The notes under the pieces are model-generated. The model searched no databases and was not told the origin of the DNA. It saw only the letters and a list, made by a program, of their open reading frames with translations. DNA of 64,000 bases, taken from NCBI GenBank assembly GCA_038363925.1, contig JAQQWL010000011.1:8680001-8744000 (forward strand), read 5' to 3'. A program made the position numbers and the translations under genes. The stretch is from Apiospora phragmitis (Eukaryota; Ascomycota; Sordariomycetes; Amphisphaeriales; Apiosporaceae). Positions 25,713 through 36,607 of the stretch are shown in pieces (positions within the stretch are counted from its first letter, which is position 1; the number at the start of each line of letters is the position of its first letter).

Positions 25713-25723
25713 GTACGGAGTAC
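25713..25723. repeat. Palindrome-like GTACGGAGTAC motif (representative copy)
   Basis: The 15-mer ATGTACGGAGTACAT spans 25711-25725 with inverted arms ATGTAC/GTACAT. Related copies of TACGGAGTA or its reverse complement lie at 17265-17274, 26552-26561, 28092-28102 (one end altered) and 46065-46075. All are intergenic. Function unknown. Confidence 0.6.
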
Positions 25724-28700
25724 ATTTTTTACTTACTGCAACCACCTGCCTGCCTAGCACAAGAAGCTGGTGGCTCTTCACTCACTCACCGACGTGATTA
25801 TTATTATTATTCCCTCATCCGTGATCATCGTATATACGCGTCACACAGCCCGCCCCAGCCGCAGGTCGTACCCTGTGTAATGAATGGCGTGGGTATTTGG
25901 TGTTGCTGCTAAAGAATTTGCACAGACGAGGCGCAATCTGTGCCAGTCCGTTCTACGGGCCATCATTGGCGGTTTGAGGAAATATGTAAGATCGCTCAGC
26001 GCTCTCGAGTCGCACCAACGACGGTCCGTCTCCGTAGGGACATAAGCTATCCAAACGGAATTGCATACCAAATAACAGTTGGAGCCCCGTAAGTCCCCAG
26101 CATCTCGGAGCAGCTCAGACGACGAGGTACGGATCGATGCGACGCGGCAGACGACCGTAATGAACGTTCTTTGTTTTTTTCTTCTGTTTCTCTCATGTTT
26201 TTCTTGCTACTCCATATCACTTATCACATACTGTATGGTGCTCGTGATTACGGAGTTTCCCCAGTCGAGCCTAGCCTTGCTGCTGGCGACCGACGATTGC
26301 GACGCTATTTCCCTCCGCCCACCAAAAGCCGTTGCATCAAATGTGCCCTCAAGGTCCGTTCGCGGTGGGGGTTAGGGATTCATCCTTCCTTTGATGAACA
26401 AAGCGTGCAGAGCCCGACGCTCTCGACTCTGCGTAATGAAAGTCCCCACCAGATCCGGGGTGGAGCCGAACCGACATTATGTACTTTGGGCTTTGCTCGG
26501 TGAGGCGAGCGAGTGGTGAGTCCCGCCTTTACCATCCGTATTAGGTAGGTATACTCCGTACAAGATTTCCCAATCGGGCATCGCGATCATAGTAGTATGT
26601 ACCATCCGAAGAAAGATTCATCTGAAGTATCGTCGCAGCTGGAGGCTCTGGGCTGGCAAGGCTGCTGCTGCTTTTCCCGGTGCGAGGGTAAGCGTCTGTT
26701 GTTGGCTTTGCTATTATTACTGCCACTGTCCATCGCCCGGATGCCATGGAAGAAGCCGTTCGTACCTGGACCATGAACAACCAGGCCGAGTCGTCAGTCT
26801 CTCGGGTTGATTCCGAGGAGATTATCTGCAGGTTCCCGCATACGCCAACCACACTAACCACAAAGTATGTTTTGACTTCGTCCCTTCGAGGTTGCAGCTG
26901 AAACATACTCACGGCCTTAAAACATTTTAGTCGCAGCTGCGATCCTGGCCGCGGATTCAAGGGTTCATGGCCCGACTAAAAATACCTGTACTACCATACC
27001 TGCATACGTGACCGTCTGTCAAAGCATTATGACAGGACCTATTTCCAGGTCCGCCAAGTTTCTGGCAAGTTTCGTGACTTGAAAAGACTGGTGGACTTGG
27101 ACACACTGACCTTTTCGAACGCGTGCGCACGCGCGAGAAAACGAGAGATCGTCACCATGCTGGTTTGGTACAATACCACCACAATCTCGAAGAGCCAGGG
27201 GGGAAGCTGGGAAGCAACCTTGAAGTGGTATCATCACGATTTACATACATAGGTCGTTCGCTATACCACTATGTCGGCCTATAGTGCCAGTGAAAAGGAG
27301 ATCTCCCATCTGCCCACGGTCGCTTATACTTTCCCGTCCTGTGCTGTCTTGAGCTGAGTGCTCGATGGAACTTGACCTCTCTATATCACGCCTCATTGCA
27401 CGCCGGAGATTACACCGCAGCAGAAACCGCAGCAGTTGCACATAGGCATACCTACGACCTACGCCCGCCGGAGCGCAAGGCCATGACGATGCAACGATGA
27501 TGCAACGACGTACGTACGTCGCGCAGTCCGGATGCACAGCTGTGTGTCAACTCTAAGACAACTGCCACGCACGTTTGAGAAAAAGGACACAAAGATAATC
27601 CGGACCCCGCGTTGTCTAATTCCCCGTCTGAGCTGACCACCTAAACTAAACCTCCTCGACCGGTCAAGCCGAACCTCTTTCATGACTCTTGCTCCCGTTT
27701 TGTGCGCCGGCCCGTCGGGGCGCATTCGTTGGGAGGCAGATCCTAGTGCAGAGGCGAGCTGTTTTGTCTGTTCATGAATCTCGAGTACCGAATGTTGCTG
27801 TCCAAAGCAAACCACGACACAACCACTCGTCAGACCAGTGAGTGAGCAACGGAAATCGAAGCACAGCAATGGTGGGGCAACCATGCATTGCATACTGTGT
27901 TTGGCATATAGGAGAATTTAGACAAGTGCAAGCGTCCTCAAACCAGATGAAGATGCAATACTACCCTACTGAAAATCATGCCATATCAGGACAGGGATGC
28001 TCTATATGCCATAGGGGCTTTGACAGTGGGACATGTATTAATTTGTTCGTGGCCAAGCAAGCAAGCTGCTTGGATGGCAGGCTGATGGTTCGTACGGAGT
28101 ATGTACGTAATATACAACAACCCCTCACCATTTGTGTGTGTGTGCCGTTTTCAACTTCGCAGTATCGCAAACTGTCGCAAATCTCGGACGGGACTCGGCG
28201 AAACAAGATCAGTAGGCGGATCCGGCTCACGGAACACCCCAGCACATCAAGTCTCACGAGTCTAGACTCTCTACATTAGAGGAGGGGGGAGTATGCAATC
28301 GCCACTGACTGAGCATCTATCTGTCCATCTGTCCATGCGTTATGGAGAAGTGGACAAGGCAGAGTTGTACATAGTAATAGAACTGACCGAGTTCACGGAC
28401 ATCGAGTTGCACACATCCAGCAAAGAAAGCATGGATAACCTGGCTACCCAATCTCGACGAATATCTGGTCCCTTCGAAAGAGGAAGAGAAACCCCACCAT
28501 AAACTGAAAGAAGGATTGATGGATGATGTACTGTCCCGACCTTGTTTCCAAAGAGGGAAATCGGTTCGCACTTTGGTTCGATCTGGCAAACCCATGATCC
28601 CTCCCTCACGGGCCACACTACACGCACTGCTCCCCCGCACTTGCGACGAGCGGCCACGGCGGGGCTCTTTTCCCCTCTTTTGCAGTTGCAGTAATTAGGG

Positions 28701-28814
28701 TGTACCGAATTTGCGCCCGCGGCGGAACGGGGAGGTGGTGGTGGGCAGTGGGGGTTTCGTTATCGGTCAAAGGTTCCCATCTAAGATGCATCAATGGAGA
28801 TATCCCTCGGTCTA

Positions 28815-28843
28815 TTTTCTTTCTTTCTTTCTTTCTTTCTTTC
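28815..28843. repeat. (TTTC)n microsatellite
   Basis: About seven tandem TTTC units, continuing into a C/T-rich stretch. Confidence 0.85.
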
Positions 28844-29150
28844 CCCTCCCAACAGGCAAAAGCGGTCAACACACTTTCTTTTTTCTTCTCTTTCCAATTG
28901 CTTCCAGCTTTCCGTCGAGGTGGGAACTGAAACCAACCACCCTCTACAATACCTGGAAACGGTGAAGAGAGGGGGAGAGGAAGAGAGACGGTCGTTCGGA
29001 GTCTTGTGACCAGAATTGCGACATGTGACTCGCCTGCCTTGCCTGTTACCGGTAAGGATGCGTTACCAGGTTGCAGAACCATGGTTGAATGAGCCACGTC
29101 GTATATACAGGACATGTAGTCCGACGTCTGTGAGTGCTCTAGTCGTAGGT

Positions 29151-29174
29151 AAGTAGTGCTCTAAGTAGTGCTCT
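29151..29174. repeat. 12-bp tandem duplication
   Basis: AAGTAGTGCTCT occurs twice head to tail (29151-29162 and 29163-29174), and a partial AGTGCTCTA copy lies at 29132-29140. Confidence 0.8.
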
Positions 29175-30017
29175 AGGTCAAGGAGTGCACCTGATATAGT
29201 ATCGCGTATGTACAAACAAACACACCGATAGAATATGTTCCTTATCACAAGGTGACAGACAAGTCGCGTACCTAATGTACGCCTGCCCAGGGGGCCTTGC
29301 CTGACAATGCTACACACCATATGGATAGACTCATCCTTCTACATACCAACCAATGGTACTCTGAACTTTCTCGTTCCATACATTGTAGTAATCGGAGAGA
29401 ATAATATACCCTGCTTACATATGCGAAGTGACCGCGGTATGTAGCATAGCACATGTGAGTATGCAGGTCTACCTGCACAAGATGAGAGAATCAGGCACAA
29501 CGGCTGCACGCCGCGGGGGGATCGGATGGCAGGATCATGAACATGGGTTATTAGAAAATGTCGCGATTGGAGCTCACAAGCGCGTTCGCCGCAGATTATT
29601 CGGACTGATCGACGTTCCCCCTCCGCATGCCAGCCACTTGCCACCCTTGCTGTTTGCGTGCTCTGTTTTGGCTCTGGTTTGGACTTGGCTCGGCCGGATA
29701 CGTCGTGCCTTGTCCTTCTCCAGGAGGTTAGAGGTAGACAGACAGACCATCAACTGCAATACCTGCAGTAGCCGACCCGAACTTCTCGTTGGCAAGACAC
29801 CGACTATTGAAATAACAGCGGGGGTGTTTCATCATCGGTGAGGTTCGCATCGTGGGTTTCTGAATACCGCTGTTTGCAACGGGCTTGCTACGGCCTGTAT
29901 CGAGACCCGACGGTAGGATAGGCAGATCGCATCATACACCGCAAGAACCGCAAAGAGATCTGAGTACCACAAGTAACGGGGTAGTTCTAATTTTTATTCT
30001 TTCCTCTATATGCCGCT

Positions 30018-32033
30018 CTAAGCGGTGCTGTCATCAACAGGCGCAGCTGGTTCCACAGCGGCGGCCGCCTCGGCCGGTGTGATCTCCTCTCCTCGGATAC
30101 CCTGGACGACTCGCAGTCCCTCGGCCTGTGTTGTCATCTCGTCGAGCTGTTGTTTCCGCTGGAGGCGTCGCCTCACTTCCTCAGCAACGTTGGCCAGCTC
30201 CACCAGCACACCTTCCTTCTCCGGGTGACCGTCTCTCAGACCCATCTCCTTGATCTTGACCTTACCTTGCGCCAGTTCGTCCTCGCCCAGCACGACGGCG
30301 AAGGGAACGCCATTGGCCTCGGCTGCCTTGAACTGGTTCTGCAGCTTGGGCTTCTTCTTGTAAAGGAATTCAGCCTGTTCCATGATTAATGTTCAACTTT
30401 CAAAGTAAAAATTTCTCCAGCCTCTGAGCTCAGCTGGCTGGAAAGAGTGAACTTACATTGATTCCTGCCTCCCACAAGGTATTGCACACGGACATGCGCT
30501 CCTTAAGAAGACCCTCGAACCCTTTACCGCCAAATGCCATCACGTAGACATCGACTTCGTTTTTCCGGACTTGGGCAGAGGTCTTGTCGGCCTCCATGCG
30601 TGCTTTTGTGATAGAGAATATCCGGTCGACACCGAATGAGATACCCACACAGGGAATCTGAGCCTTGCCAGAGAACATACCCACTAGATTGTCGTAGCGA
30701 CCGCCAGCAGCGACACTGCCGACGCCAACTGACGGATCTGATGATCGGTCCTCGTCGGCGTCTGTTGTGCCCTTCTTGCCCTTCTTTTTTGGCGCAGGGA
30801 CAACCTCGCCAGCGGCGGGCGTCGAAGACGGCGCCGAGCCTTCGGTCACGACTTCGTAGATGACCCCGGTATAGTAGTCCAAGCCACGAGCCAAGCTCAA
30901 GTCGAAGGACACGCAGCCTGCGGCGTTAAAGGCGTCGAGGTACTCAAACAACAAATCCAGCTCGTCCATGCCCTTTTTCATGAGCTCGTTGGCCGACAGA
31001 TCGGCGTCAGCGCGCAGCTCGGCAATCAGGTCCTTGCCGCCCTTCTTCACGACCCACTTGCCGATCTTGTCGGCGCACTCCTCAGCCAGGCCCTTCTCCT
31101 CGACCATCTCCTTGCGCACGTCGGCCCAGGGGAGCTTGTCCAGCTTGTCGACGGCGGACGAGTTGGTGCGGATCTTGTCCTTGGGGACGCCGCAGACCTG
31201 GAAGATGCCGTCGAGGATCTTGCGGTGGTTGAGCTTGATGGTGTAGGTGCCGCCCCAGCCGAGGGTATCGAAGACCTCGGAGACGATGCGCAGGACCTCG
31301 GCGTCGGGCAGCATGGCGTCGTAGTCGCCGGCGATGTCGAAGTCGCACTGGTAGAACTCGCGCATGCGGCCCTTGGTCATGGCGGGCTGATCGCGGCGGT
31401 AGACCTTGGCGATGTGGTAGCGCTTGATGGCCTGCACGTCCTTGTTCATGGCGAGCCAGCGGGCGAAGGGCACGGTCAAATCGTAGCGCAGCGACGTGAT
31501 CTCGCCGCCCTGGTCGGCCAGGTCGTAGATGAGCTTGCTGTCCTCGCCATACTTGCCGGCCAGGATCTCGCGCAGCTCGAAGACGGGGGTATCGATGGTC
31601 ACACCACCGTGTCGCTTGAATACCTTGGTGATGGTGTTGAAGATGTGGTCGCGGATGACCATATCAGTGCCCTGCCCTGGGGATATATCAGCTTGCTGTC
31701 GCAACCCAGCCTTTCTGGTGTACAGATCCAATCCTTACAGTCCTTGGTGCCCTTGGGGGTCTTGAGGTCGAATTTCTGTTTCGGCGCCATCTTGGGGCCG
31801 TCAGGTTCGTGGGATTCGTGGGGAAGATGTGCGGGCGAGGAGGAGGCTATGACACTGTAGGGTCGCGGGGTAGCGGCAGCCTTCGCAGCACGACTGCTGA
31901 TAGGGCTAGTCTGGGTTACGGACAATCGCTGTGGCCGCTGTAGAGGTAGAGGGACTATGCGATGCGATGAAGCAGTGAGATTCCCTGGGGGACGAAGAGG
32001 ATGCCTGAAACCGCGTCGAGGTAGGGGAGGCAT
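30018..32033 (-). CDS. hts1: Histidyl-tRNA synthetase, probably dual-targeted (mitochondrial and cytosolic)
   Basis: Class II aminoacyl-tRNA synthetase that charges tRNA-His. There are three exons: 32033-31739, 31676-30457 and 30374-30018. Intron 1 runs from GTAAGG to CCCAG and joins KGTKDW to QGTDMVIRD; intron 2 joins EAGIN to AEFLYKKK. The long form is 623 aa. Motifs: [37 protein letters not shown] (motif 2), [15 protein letters not shown] (HisA), [29 protein letters not shown] (motif 3) and a C-terminal anticodon-binding domain. A Lys/Ala/Pro-rich insert sits between HisA and the GGRYD motif. Two in-frame starts exist. ATG 32033 gives an Arg/Ser/Pro-rich, acid-poor leader ([17 protein letters not shown]) suited to mitochondrial import; ATG 31790 ([17 protein letters not shown]) gives a 542-aa cytosolic form, as in yeast HTS1. 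Confidence 0.96.
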
Positions 32034-32819
32034 TCACCGAGAGGTTCTAATCAATGAGTGTTGCGGCAGAAGGAGCCCCGCAGTCGACGTTTGCTTCCCT
32101 CTTTTTCCAATTCTGACCTATGCCCTCTCCGAAAAATTGAAATCTGTGAGTCAGGCGGGTCGTTGCAGGGAGATGCGCCAGAACCAATGCAAGGCTGATA
32201 GCTAAGCTGATAGCTAAGGTGCTGGTGGTAGTAGACTTGCTGTGTGTGTTTGTAGCTCTCAGTGCTGCCACCTGATTTTTTGCCAGCCTAATGCTAAATA
32301 GGGCGCCCTTTGGCTGCCGGGGATCGGCCGGCCTTTGTTGACATCCCACTCCCACTTAATGGAGCATGGAGGGGTAAACTGTGCATATGTCATGGCTTGC
32401 TGTGACGATATTGGGCTGGATAATAAAACTTATACGGGATACACAAATGCCTACTTAAGTACATACATATCTACATCCAGGCCTGATATATTTCCAGCAA
32501 ACTATTTGATACCCTGCAGCCCCAACCAGAACACCCTCCTTACATCGAGCAGAATGATGCTGCTTAAAACTCACTATTGTCTACAGCAACCTTGGCAATA
32601 AGGTGAATAAGGCAAGTGAGGTATGTAAGACACAGCACATGAAGCACAGCAGTACTCTTATGGGAGAATGTCTTCGAAAGTAGTATGTCATTCAAATTTA
32701 GGCTCAATAGGCAGGTATGTGAAGAAGAAGATAAGCCCCACGGCCATGTTTGATTCCCCTTTCCAACCAGCAGACGTTGCCCCTGCTCCGTTCTCCTAGC
32801 TCAAGGAAGAGGACAGTCC
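32034..32819. other. Intergenic, no gene seen
   Basis: Promoter of the histidyl-tRNA synthetase gene. Contains a perfect 12-bp tandem duplication (GCTGATAGCTAA at 32194-32205 and 32206-32217). No coding frame supported. Confidence 0.5.
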
Positions 32820-33431
32820 TCAATCCCTTCCGTCCTCGAAAGGCTTGCTGATGCAGCCCTTGGTCGTCTCGGAAAGAGGGAGGGCATGGAGGTCGAACTT
32901 GACGCAGTTGTGGACGGTGGCCTCGCCGCCGCGACCGCTGTTGCAGTCGTTCCAGGTCTGCCACAGCAGGTCCGCGCACGAGATGCCCCGCGGCATGCAG
33001 GGCCCGCGGTAGGGCTGCTCGAGGTCGGCGGCGCCCCAGTCGCACTGCTTGTTGTTCTCGACGTGCGCCACCCGCACGTGGACCCTGGTTTCCGCCCTGC
33101 TGTCATACATTTCCTCGTGCCCGTTGTCTTTCTTCCACTGGTCCTTGTTGAGGCGCAGCTTTACGCAGAAGTCGGTGATGGACTGCCACACTGCCACGTG
33201 GTCCACGTCGGGGTGCTTGCAGTTATCGCCGCCGAGCTCCGGCCAGCAGTGGAGATTCAGGGGCCCTCCCCAGCCGATCATCCAACCTCGCTGTTCGATG
33301 CTGTTGGTGTCGTTGGTGGTATTGGTGAACCCGGTATGGTCAGTGCCGTTGCGAGGCAGAGGACGAGCTACTCCTGGTGTGGCGGAGATGACGGCTAGCA
33401 AAGCCAATAAGACGGAACGTGGTGAGACCAT
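32820..33431 (-). CDS. Small secreted cysteine-containing protein, unknown function
   Basis: A single open frame of 203 aa with a clear signal peptide (MVSPRSVLLALLAVISATPG, cleavage probably after the ATPGVA region). The mature part has several N-glycosylation sequons (NGT, NTT, NDT) near its start and nine cysteines, in LHCW, DNCK, DFCV, KQCD, GPCM, ISCA, NDCN, HNCV and KGCI contexts. An odd number leaves one free or intermolecular cysteine. No known domain was recognised. Size, secretion and cysteine content fit an extracellular protein or effector candidate, but nothing in the sequence shows host interaction. The upstream region carries two sets of local duplications. Confidence 0.75.
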   Translation of the reverse strand: MVSPRSVLLALLAVISATPGVARPLPRNGTDHTGFTNTTNDTNSIEQRGWMIGWGGPLNLHCWPELGGDNCKHPDVDHVAVWQSITDFCVKLRLNKDQWKKDNGHEEMYDSRAETRVHVRVAHVENNKQCDWGAADLEQPYRGPCMPRGISCADLLWQTWNDCNSGRGGEATVHNCVKFDLHALPLSETTKGCISKPFEDGRD

Positions 33432-33446
33432 TTTGTCGATGGAATT

Positions 33447-33519
33447 GTGTGAGATATGGTGAAGAATATGTTCGAGATGACAATGTGTGAGATGTGATGA
33501 AGAATGTCTATTCGAGATG
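33447..33519. repeat. Imperfect ~34-bp tandem duplication in the secreted-protein 5' region
   Basis: Unit A (33447-33479) and unit B (33485-33519) share GTGTGAGAT, a GATGAAGAAT-like core and TTCGAGATG. They lie only 16-90 bp upstream of the start codon at 33431, so they probably fall in the 5' untranslated region. Confidence 0.75.
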
Positions 33520-33549
33520 GTACTGGGAATCGCAGCCTTTCTTATACTC

Positions 33550-33639
33550 TTATATCTTCTACCGGAGATAGGTATCGACTCTACAATAGTGTCTTTCGAA
33601 ACTCATTATATCTCCTACCGGAGATAGGTATCAACTCTA
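33550..33639. repeat. Duplicated 34-bp element with an inverted repeat (possible regulatory site)
   Basis: Copies at 33550-33583 and 33606-33639 differ at two positions. Each contains CTACCGGAGATAGGTATC. In the second copy TATCTCC and GGAGATA form a perfect 7-bp inverted repeat around TACC; the first copy has 6 of 7 pairs. They lie 120-210 bp upstream of the secreted protein start. Confidence 0.75.
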
Positions 33640-34137
33640 TATAATCCAAGGAACCTGTAAACCTTCAAATTGACACTGGTAGATGGCAAAGTAACGGCTG
33701 GCTCAGACCACCTACCTACAAGTTCTCTAAGGAATATACCATTCAACAGCTCTGCCAGTCTTATTGATTTGCTCGTCTCGACAAGTTCGCGAGAGCCTCT
33801 GGGGGCTGTTACTACATCCTAGCCCGTTTCCCCTTATCTTCCTTAAACTTTCTCTTAGAATTTGGCCTCTTCAAGCCTTGATACTTGGTGGATCTAAGAA
33901 TATTATATCCAAGACTGCAAATTTGCAATAGACCAGAATGCTCGAAAAGATCAGTTTAATGACTTACAGGTACGAGCTACCCCTTGTGAATGTGTCGATG
34001 GCGTAAAGCTAGAGCATGATCATGCGAAACGCTGAGGAAATAGAGCCAGTTCAAAGGTGCATTCGCGTCTTCTTCCTGCCTATCAATGCGTGGGTTACCT
34101 GGTGAGGTTCAACCCCCCTGCCATGGGTAGTATATTG

Positions 34138-34149
34138 CCCCCCCCCCCC
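34138..34149. repeat. Poly-C run of 12
   Basis: Uninterrupted homopolymer in intergenic sequence. Length may be unreliable. Confidence 0.8.
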
Positions 34150-34526
34150 TTGGGTCATGAATTACACGTACGTCGTTTCTCGAACTTTGCTCCATTGTAT
34201 TTTCATGTTCATCAAATAGAACCATTGCAATCAAACGTTGGATACTAGCCGCCTTTGGCGAACGTAGGCATGTCCCTACTCTCATTGGACTAGAAGTATA
34301 TTGTTTGATTGGCAGAGGGTACCTATGATGCCCTGTGTGGATTATTCGCATCGCAGGTATTGGGTACGTTACTATACCATTTTCGCGACCGACCAGAACC
34401 CTCATTTTCATAAGTCTGCCCAACCTCCCTCCCATCCATATCTTCCATCCAGCACAGGTCCTATATGTCAAACAGCATCATAACCGCATGTCCCAAAACG
34501 GCCAGTGAGCCAGCCCAGCCGGCCCT

Positions 34527-35141
34527 CTATGAAGTTGTCGGTACACAGATAAAGTCGCCAATCTCCAGGCTATCGCAATCGAGACCCTTGTTCTCCCTCA
34601 GGATATCGTCGACCTCCAAGCCTTTGCGCTGCGAAATGTCCCAGCACGTATCGCCCTGCTTGATGCTGTAAGTGTGCGTGCCCGCGGCACACTTGGGTGT
34701 CGCCACACTACCCCCACCACTACCATTGCCGGCCCCCTCGCTGCCGCTGCCGCTGCCGACGGTCTTGTGCAGGAACCAAAAGACGCCCAGCAGGAACAGG
34801 CCGATGATGGTGAAGAAGTTGAGCAGCGGCATCATGTCGGCCCGCCACGAGACCTTCTGGTGGCCGCTCCAGCTGTCGTCGGGCTCGGCGTGGTGGTCGT
34901 AGGGCGGGGGTGGGGTGTCGTCCCCGTCGCTGTAGCCCTCGTTAGGCCCGCCGCCGCCCGTCGACGAGGGCCCGGAGACGCGCGTGAGGCGCCCGTACTG
35001 GCTGCCCGGGGCGCTCTCCCAGATGCTGCCGTCGTTGGTGTCGCGGAAGGTGTAGGTCTGGTCGTCGGCGTCGTACTCGATCCGCACCATGCCCTCGGGC
35101 AGCCGCTCCTCGTCCGTGTCGTACTGCGACCAGCGACCCAT
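34527..35141 (-). CDS. Single-pass membrane protein with C-terminal LysM domain
   Basis: A single frame of 204 aa starts MGRWSQYDTDEERLPEG. The N-terminal ~100 residues are hydrophilic (YDADDQTYTFRDTNDGSIWE, then a Gly/Pro/Asp-rich stretch). One transmembrane helix lies at about 105-124 (LLNFFTIIGLFLLGVFWFL), then a Gly/Ser linker and a LysM domain from about residue 156 (HTYSIKQGDTCWDISQRKGL to IGDFICVPTTS). LysM binds GlcNAc polymers such as chitin. With no signal peptide, a type II topology with LysM outside or in the lumen is likely. This differs from secreted LysM effectors and suggests a wall- or membrane-anchored role. No intron or lesion was seen. Confidence 0.88.
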   Translation of the reverse strand: MGRWSQYDTDEERLPEGMVRIEYDADDQTYTFRDTNDGSIWESAPGSQYGRLTRVSGPSSTGGGGPNEGYSDGDDTPPPPYDHHAEPDDSWSGHQKVSWRADMMPLLNFFTIIGLFLLGVFWFLHKTVGSGSGSEGAGNGSGGGSVATPKCAAGTHTYSIKQGDTCWDISQRKGLEVDDILRENKGLDCDSLEIGDFICVPTTS

Positions 35142-36106
35142 ATTTGTTCGGTTGTGGGTGGTTGTGGGTGTGATGGATGTGATTTAGCACAAGTCAAAAT
35201 AGAGATCCAATGTTCTAAAAGTGAAATTCTTCGATAGCAGCAAATGATCGATTGTTTTTGAATGAATTGAAGAAACTGTTCGTTAATGTTCGCTTCGTCC
35301 GGTCGTTGCTGGATTCCAGATTCAAGCCAGCAACGTTCGATGGTACGCGTCAAGGGGACCCCCAAGTGCTCAGCCACCACTGCTGCATTACCGAACAAAG
35401 TGGTCTGACGTCAAGCAGGGCCCCTTTTGTTTCATGCATCACCCTCACCTTAGCCAACCAACCAAAGATCAACACCAATGGCCACTTACTTACCTGCTGC
35501 TGGGTATTGACAACACCACACTGCATGCTTCGTTTGAAGCCAACATGAAGCGAAAATCCGACTTGTTGGATCCTGCCGCTATGGTCTCTCAAGCCATTGA
35601 CTCCGTCATCAGCCATCCGACCATGCTCGGGGCAATTCATCCTGGGCCGTGTCGATCTCAATGTATCGCAGCCTAGCAAACGGGATACGAACGCGAATGT
35701 CTTCAGGGCCCATTTACTAGTTGTCGTCTAATAAATAGCAAGTCTTGACACCTCATAAATCGTCTGGTGAGCCAGATCCGATGCCAACCTTGATAAGGGA
35801 TTCAAAGCTTATGTGACCAATAGCAAATGTTACCATTGCCAATGTCAGAAAAAGTCCGGTAAAAATTCCTTCTTCCGGAGATAAACTAATCTGACTGCAT
35901 ATCAATCCTGGCATTCGCCGATTGATAGCTTCTCGAAATACATTTTTTGGTGCTCTGTGTCGTGACCGCCTGCAAGTCCATACACTCGAGTCCCCCCTTG
36001 CGAAAAGCAACAATTCTCAAACTCTGCAATCTTAAAAAGTCCCTACGGCCAAGTCACGAAGTGATCAATACGCTACCACGAATTTTCCGGTTGGCAAGAT
36101 ACGTAA
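35142..36106. other. Intergenic, no gene seen
   Basis: Promoter of the LysM gene and noncoding sequence. Short frames on both strands were not accepted. Confidence 0.45.
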
Positions 36107-36424
36107 CCTCCAGGAACCAATATCCTGAACCAGATACCACCCGACGAAGAGGGAAACCTGGCTACCTACAACAACATAACCTTGGCCTCGACAGGTGCAG
36201 GCTTTCTCGGATCGATATTTGGCATTAAGCTCGAGGCGCTCTTGCTCTGGGCTATCAGCCTAGTCAACGTGTTGGTCTTCTGCTACGGCGTTTACAGGAA
36301 GGACCCGCTGGGCTGTGTGTCACTTCGAGACCTGGGTGCTGTTATGACGGCCTTGTCGATTATAGGCATCCTGCTTGTGATGCTGGCAAAGGAGATGATG
36401 AAGGAGGGACAACAATATCACTAA
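36107..36424 (+). pseudogene. Orphan membrane-protein exon or gene remnant
   Basis: An open stretch of about 105 codons has no in-frame ATG before its hydrophobic part. It encodes NILNQIPPDEEGNLATYNN, then two predicted membrane helices (IKLEALLLWAISLVNVLVFC and AVMTALSIIGILLVMLA) and ends KEMMKEGQQYH. It may be the last exon of a spliced gene (an acceptor CGACAG lies at about 36190-36195) or a 3' remnant. The family was not recognised. Confidence 0.35.
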
Positions 36425-36607
36425 TCGCTCTTTGTTTTATTTTGGGTGGAGGACGTCTGTTGCGCCACTTCCAAGCCCTCAACTACGCGATCCTTGGAGA
36501 ATCATGTTGCTAAGGGGGGATCATCGCGAAAGATACGATCTAGACTGGTAAGCAACAGTTTGAATATAAAACAGCTTAATGGAAAGACCTACCCTGATCG
36601 AAGTACT

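Larger units (their letters stand above)
22752..30017. other. Gene-sparse region, about 7.3 kb
   Basis: No gene is supportable here. Open frames are short, overlap on both strands and lack domain signatures or credible splice patterns. The region holds simple repeats (28815-28843), a 12-bp tandem duplication (29151-29174), pyrimidine-rich tracts near 26165-26210, ATT repeats near 25798-25812 and three of the five TACGGAGTA-type motifs in the window. It may contain long promoters, noncoding RNA genes or strongly decayed sequence. Confidence 0.5.
33432..34526. other. Intergenic with duplicated promoter elements and poly-C run
   Basis: Promoter side of the secreted protein gene, with two duplicated elements described separately, then noncoding sequence to the LysM gene. 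A run of twelve C lies at 34138-34149. No gene seen. Confidence 0.5.

Noticed and set aside
28618..29115. 165-codon minus-strand frame
   Set aside because: It crosses the TTTC microsatellite and lacks any recognisable feature, so it is probably an artefact of biased composition.
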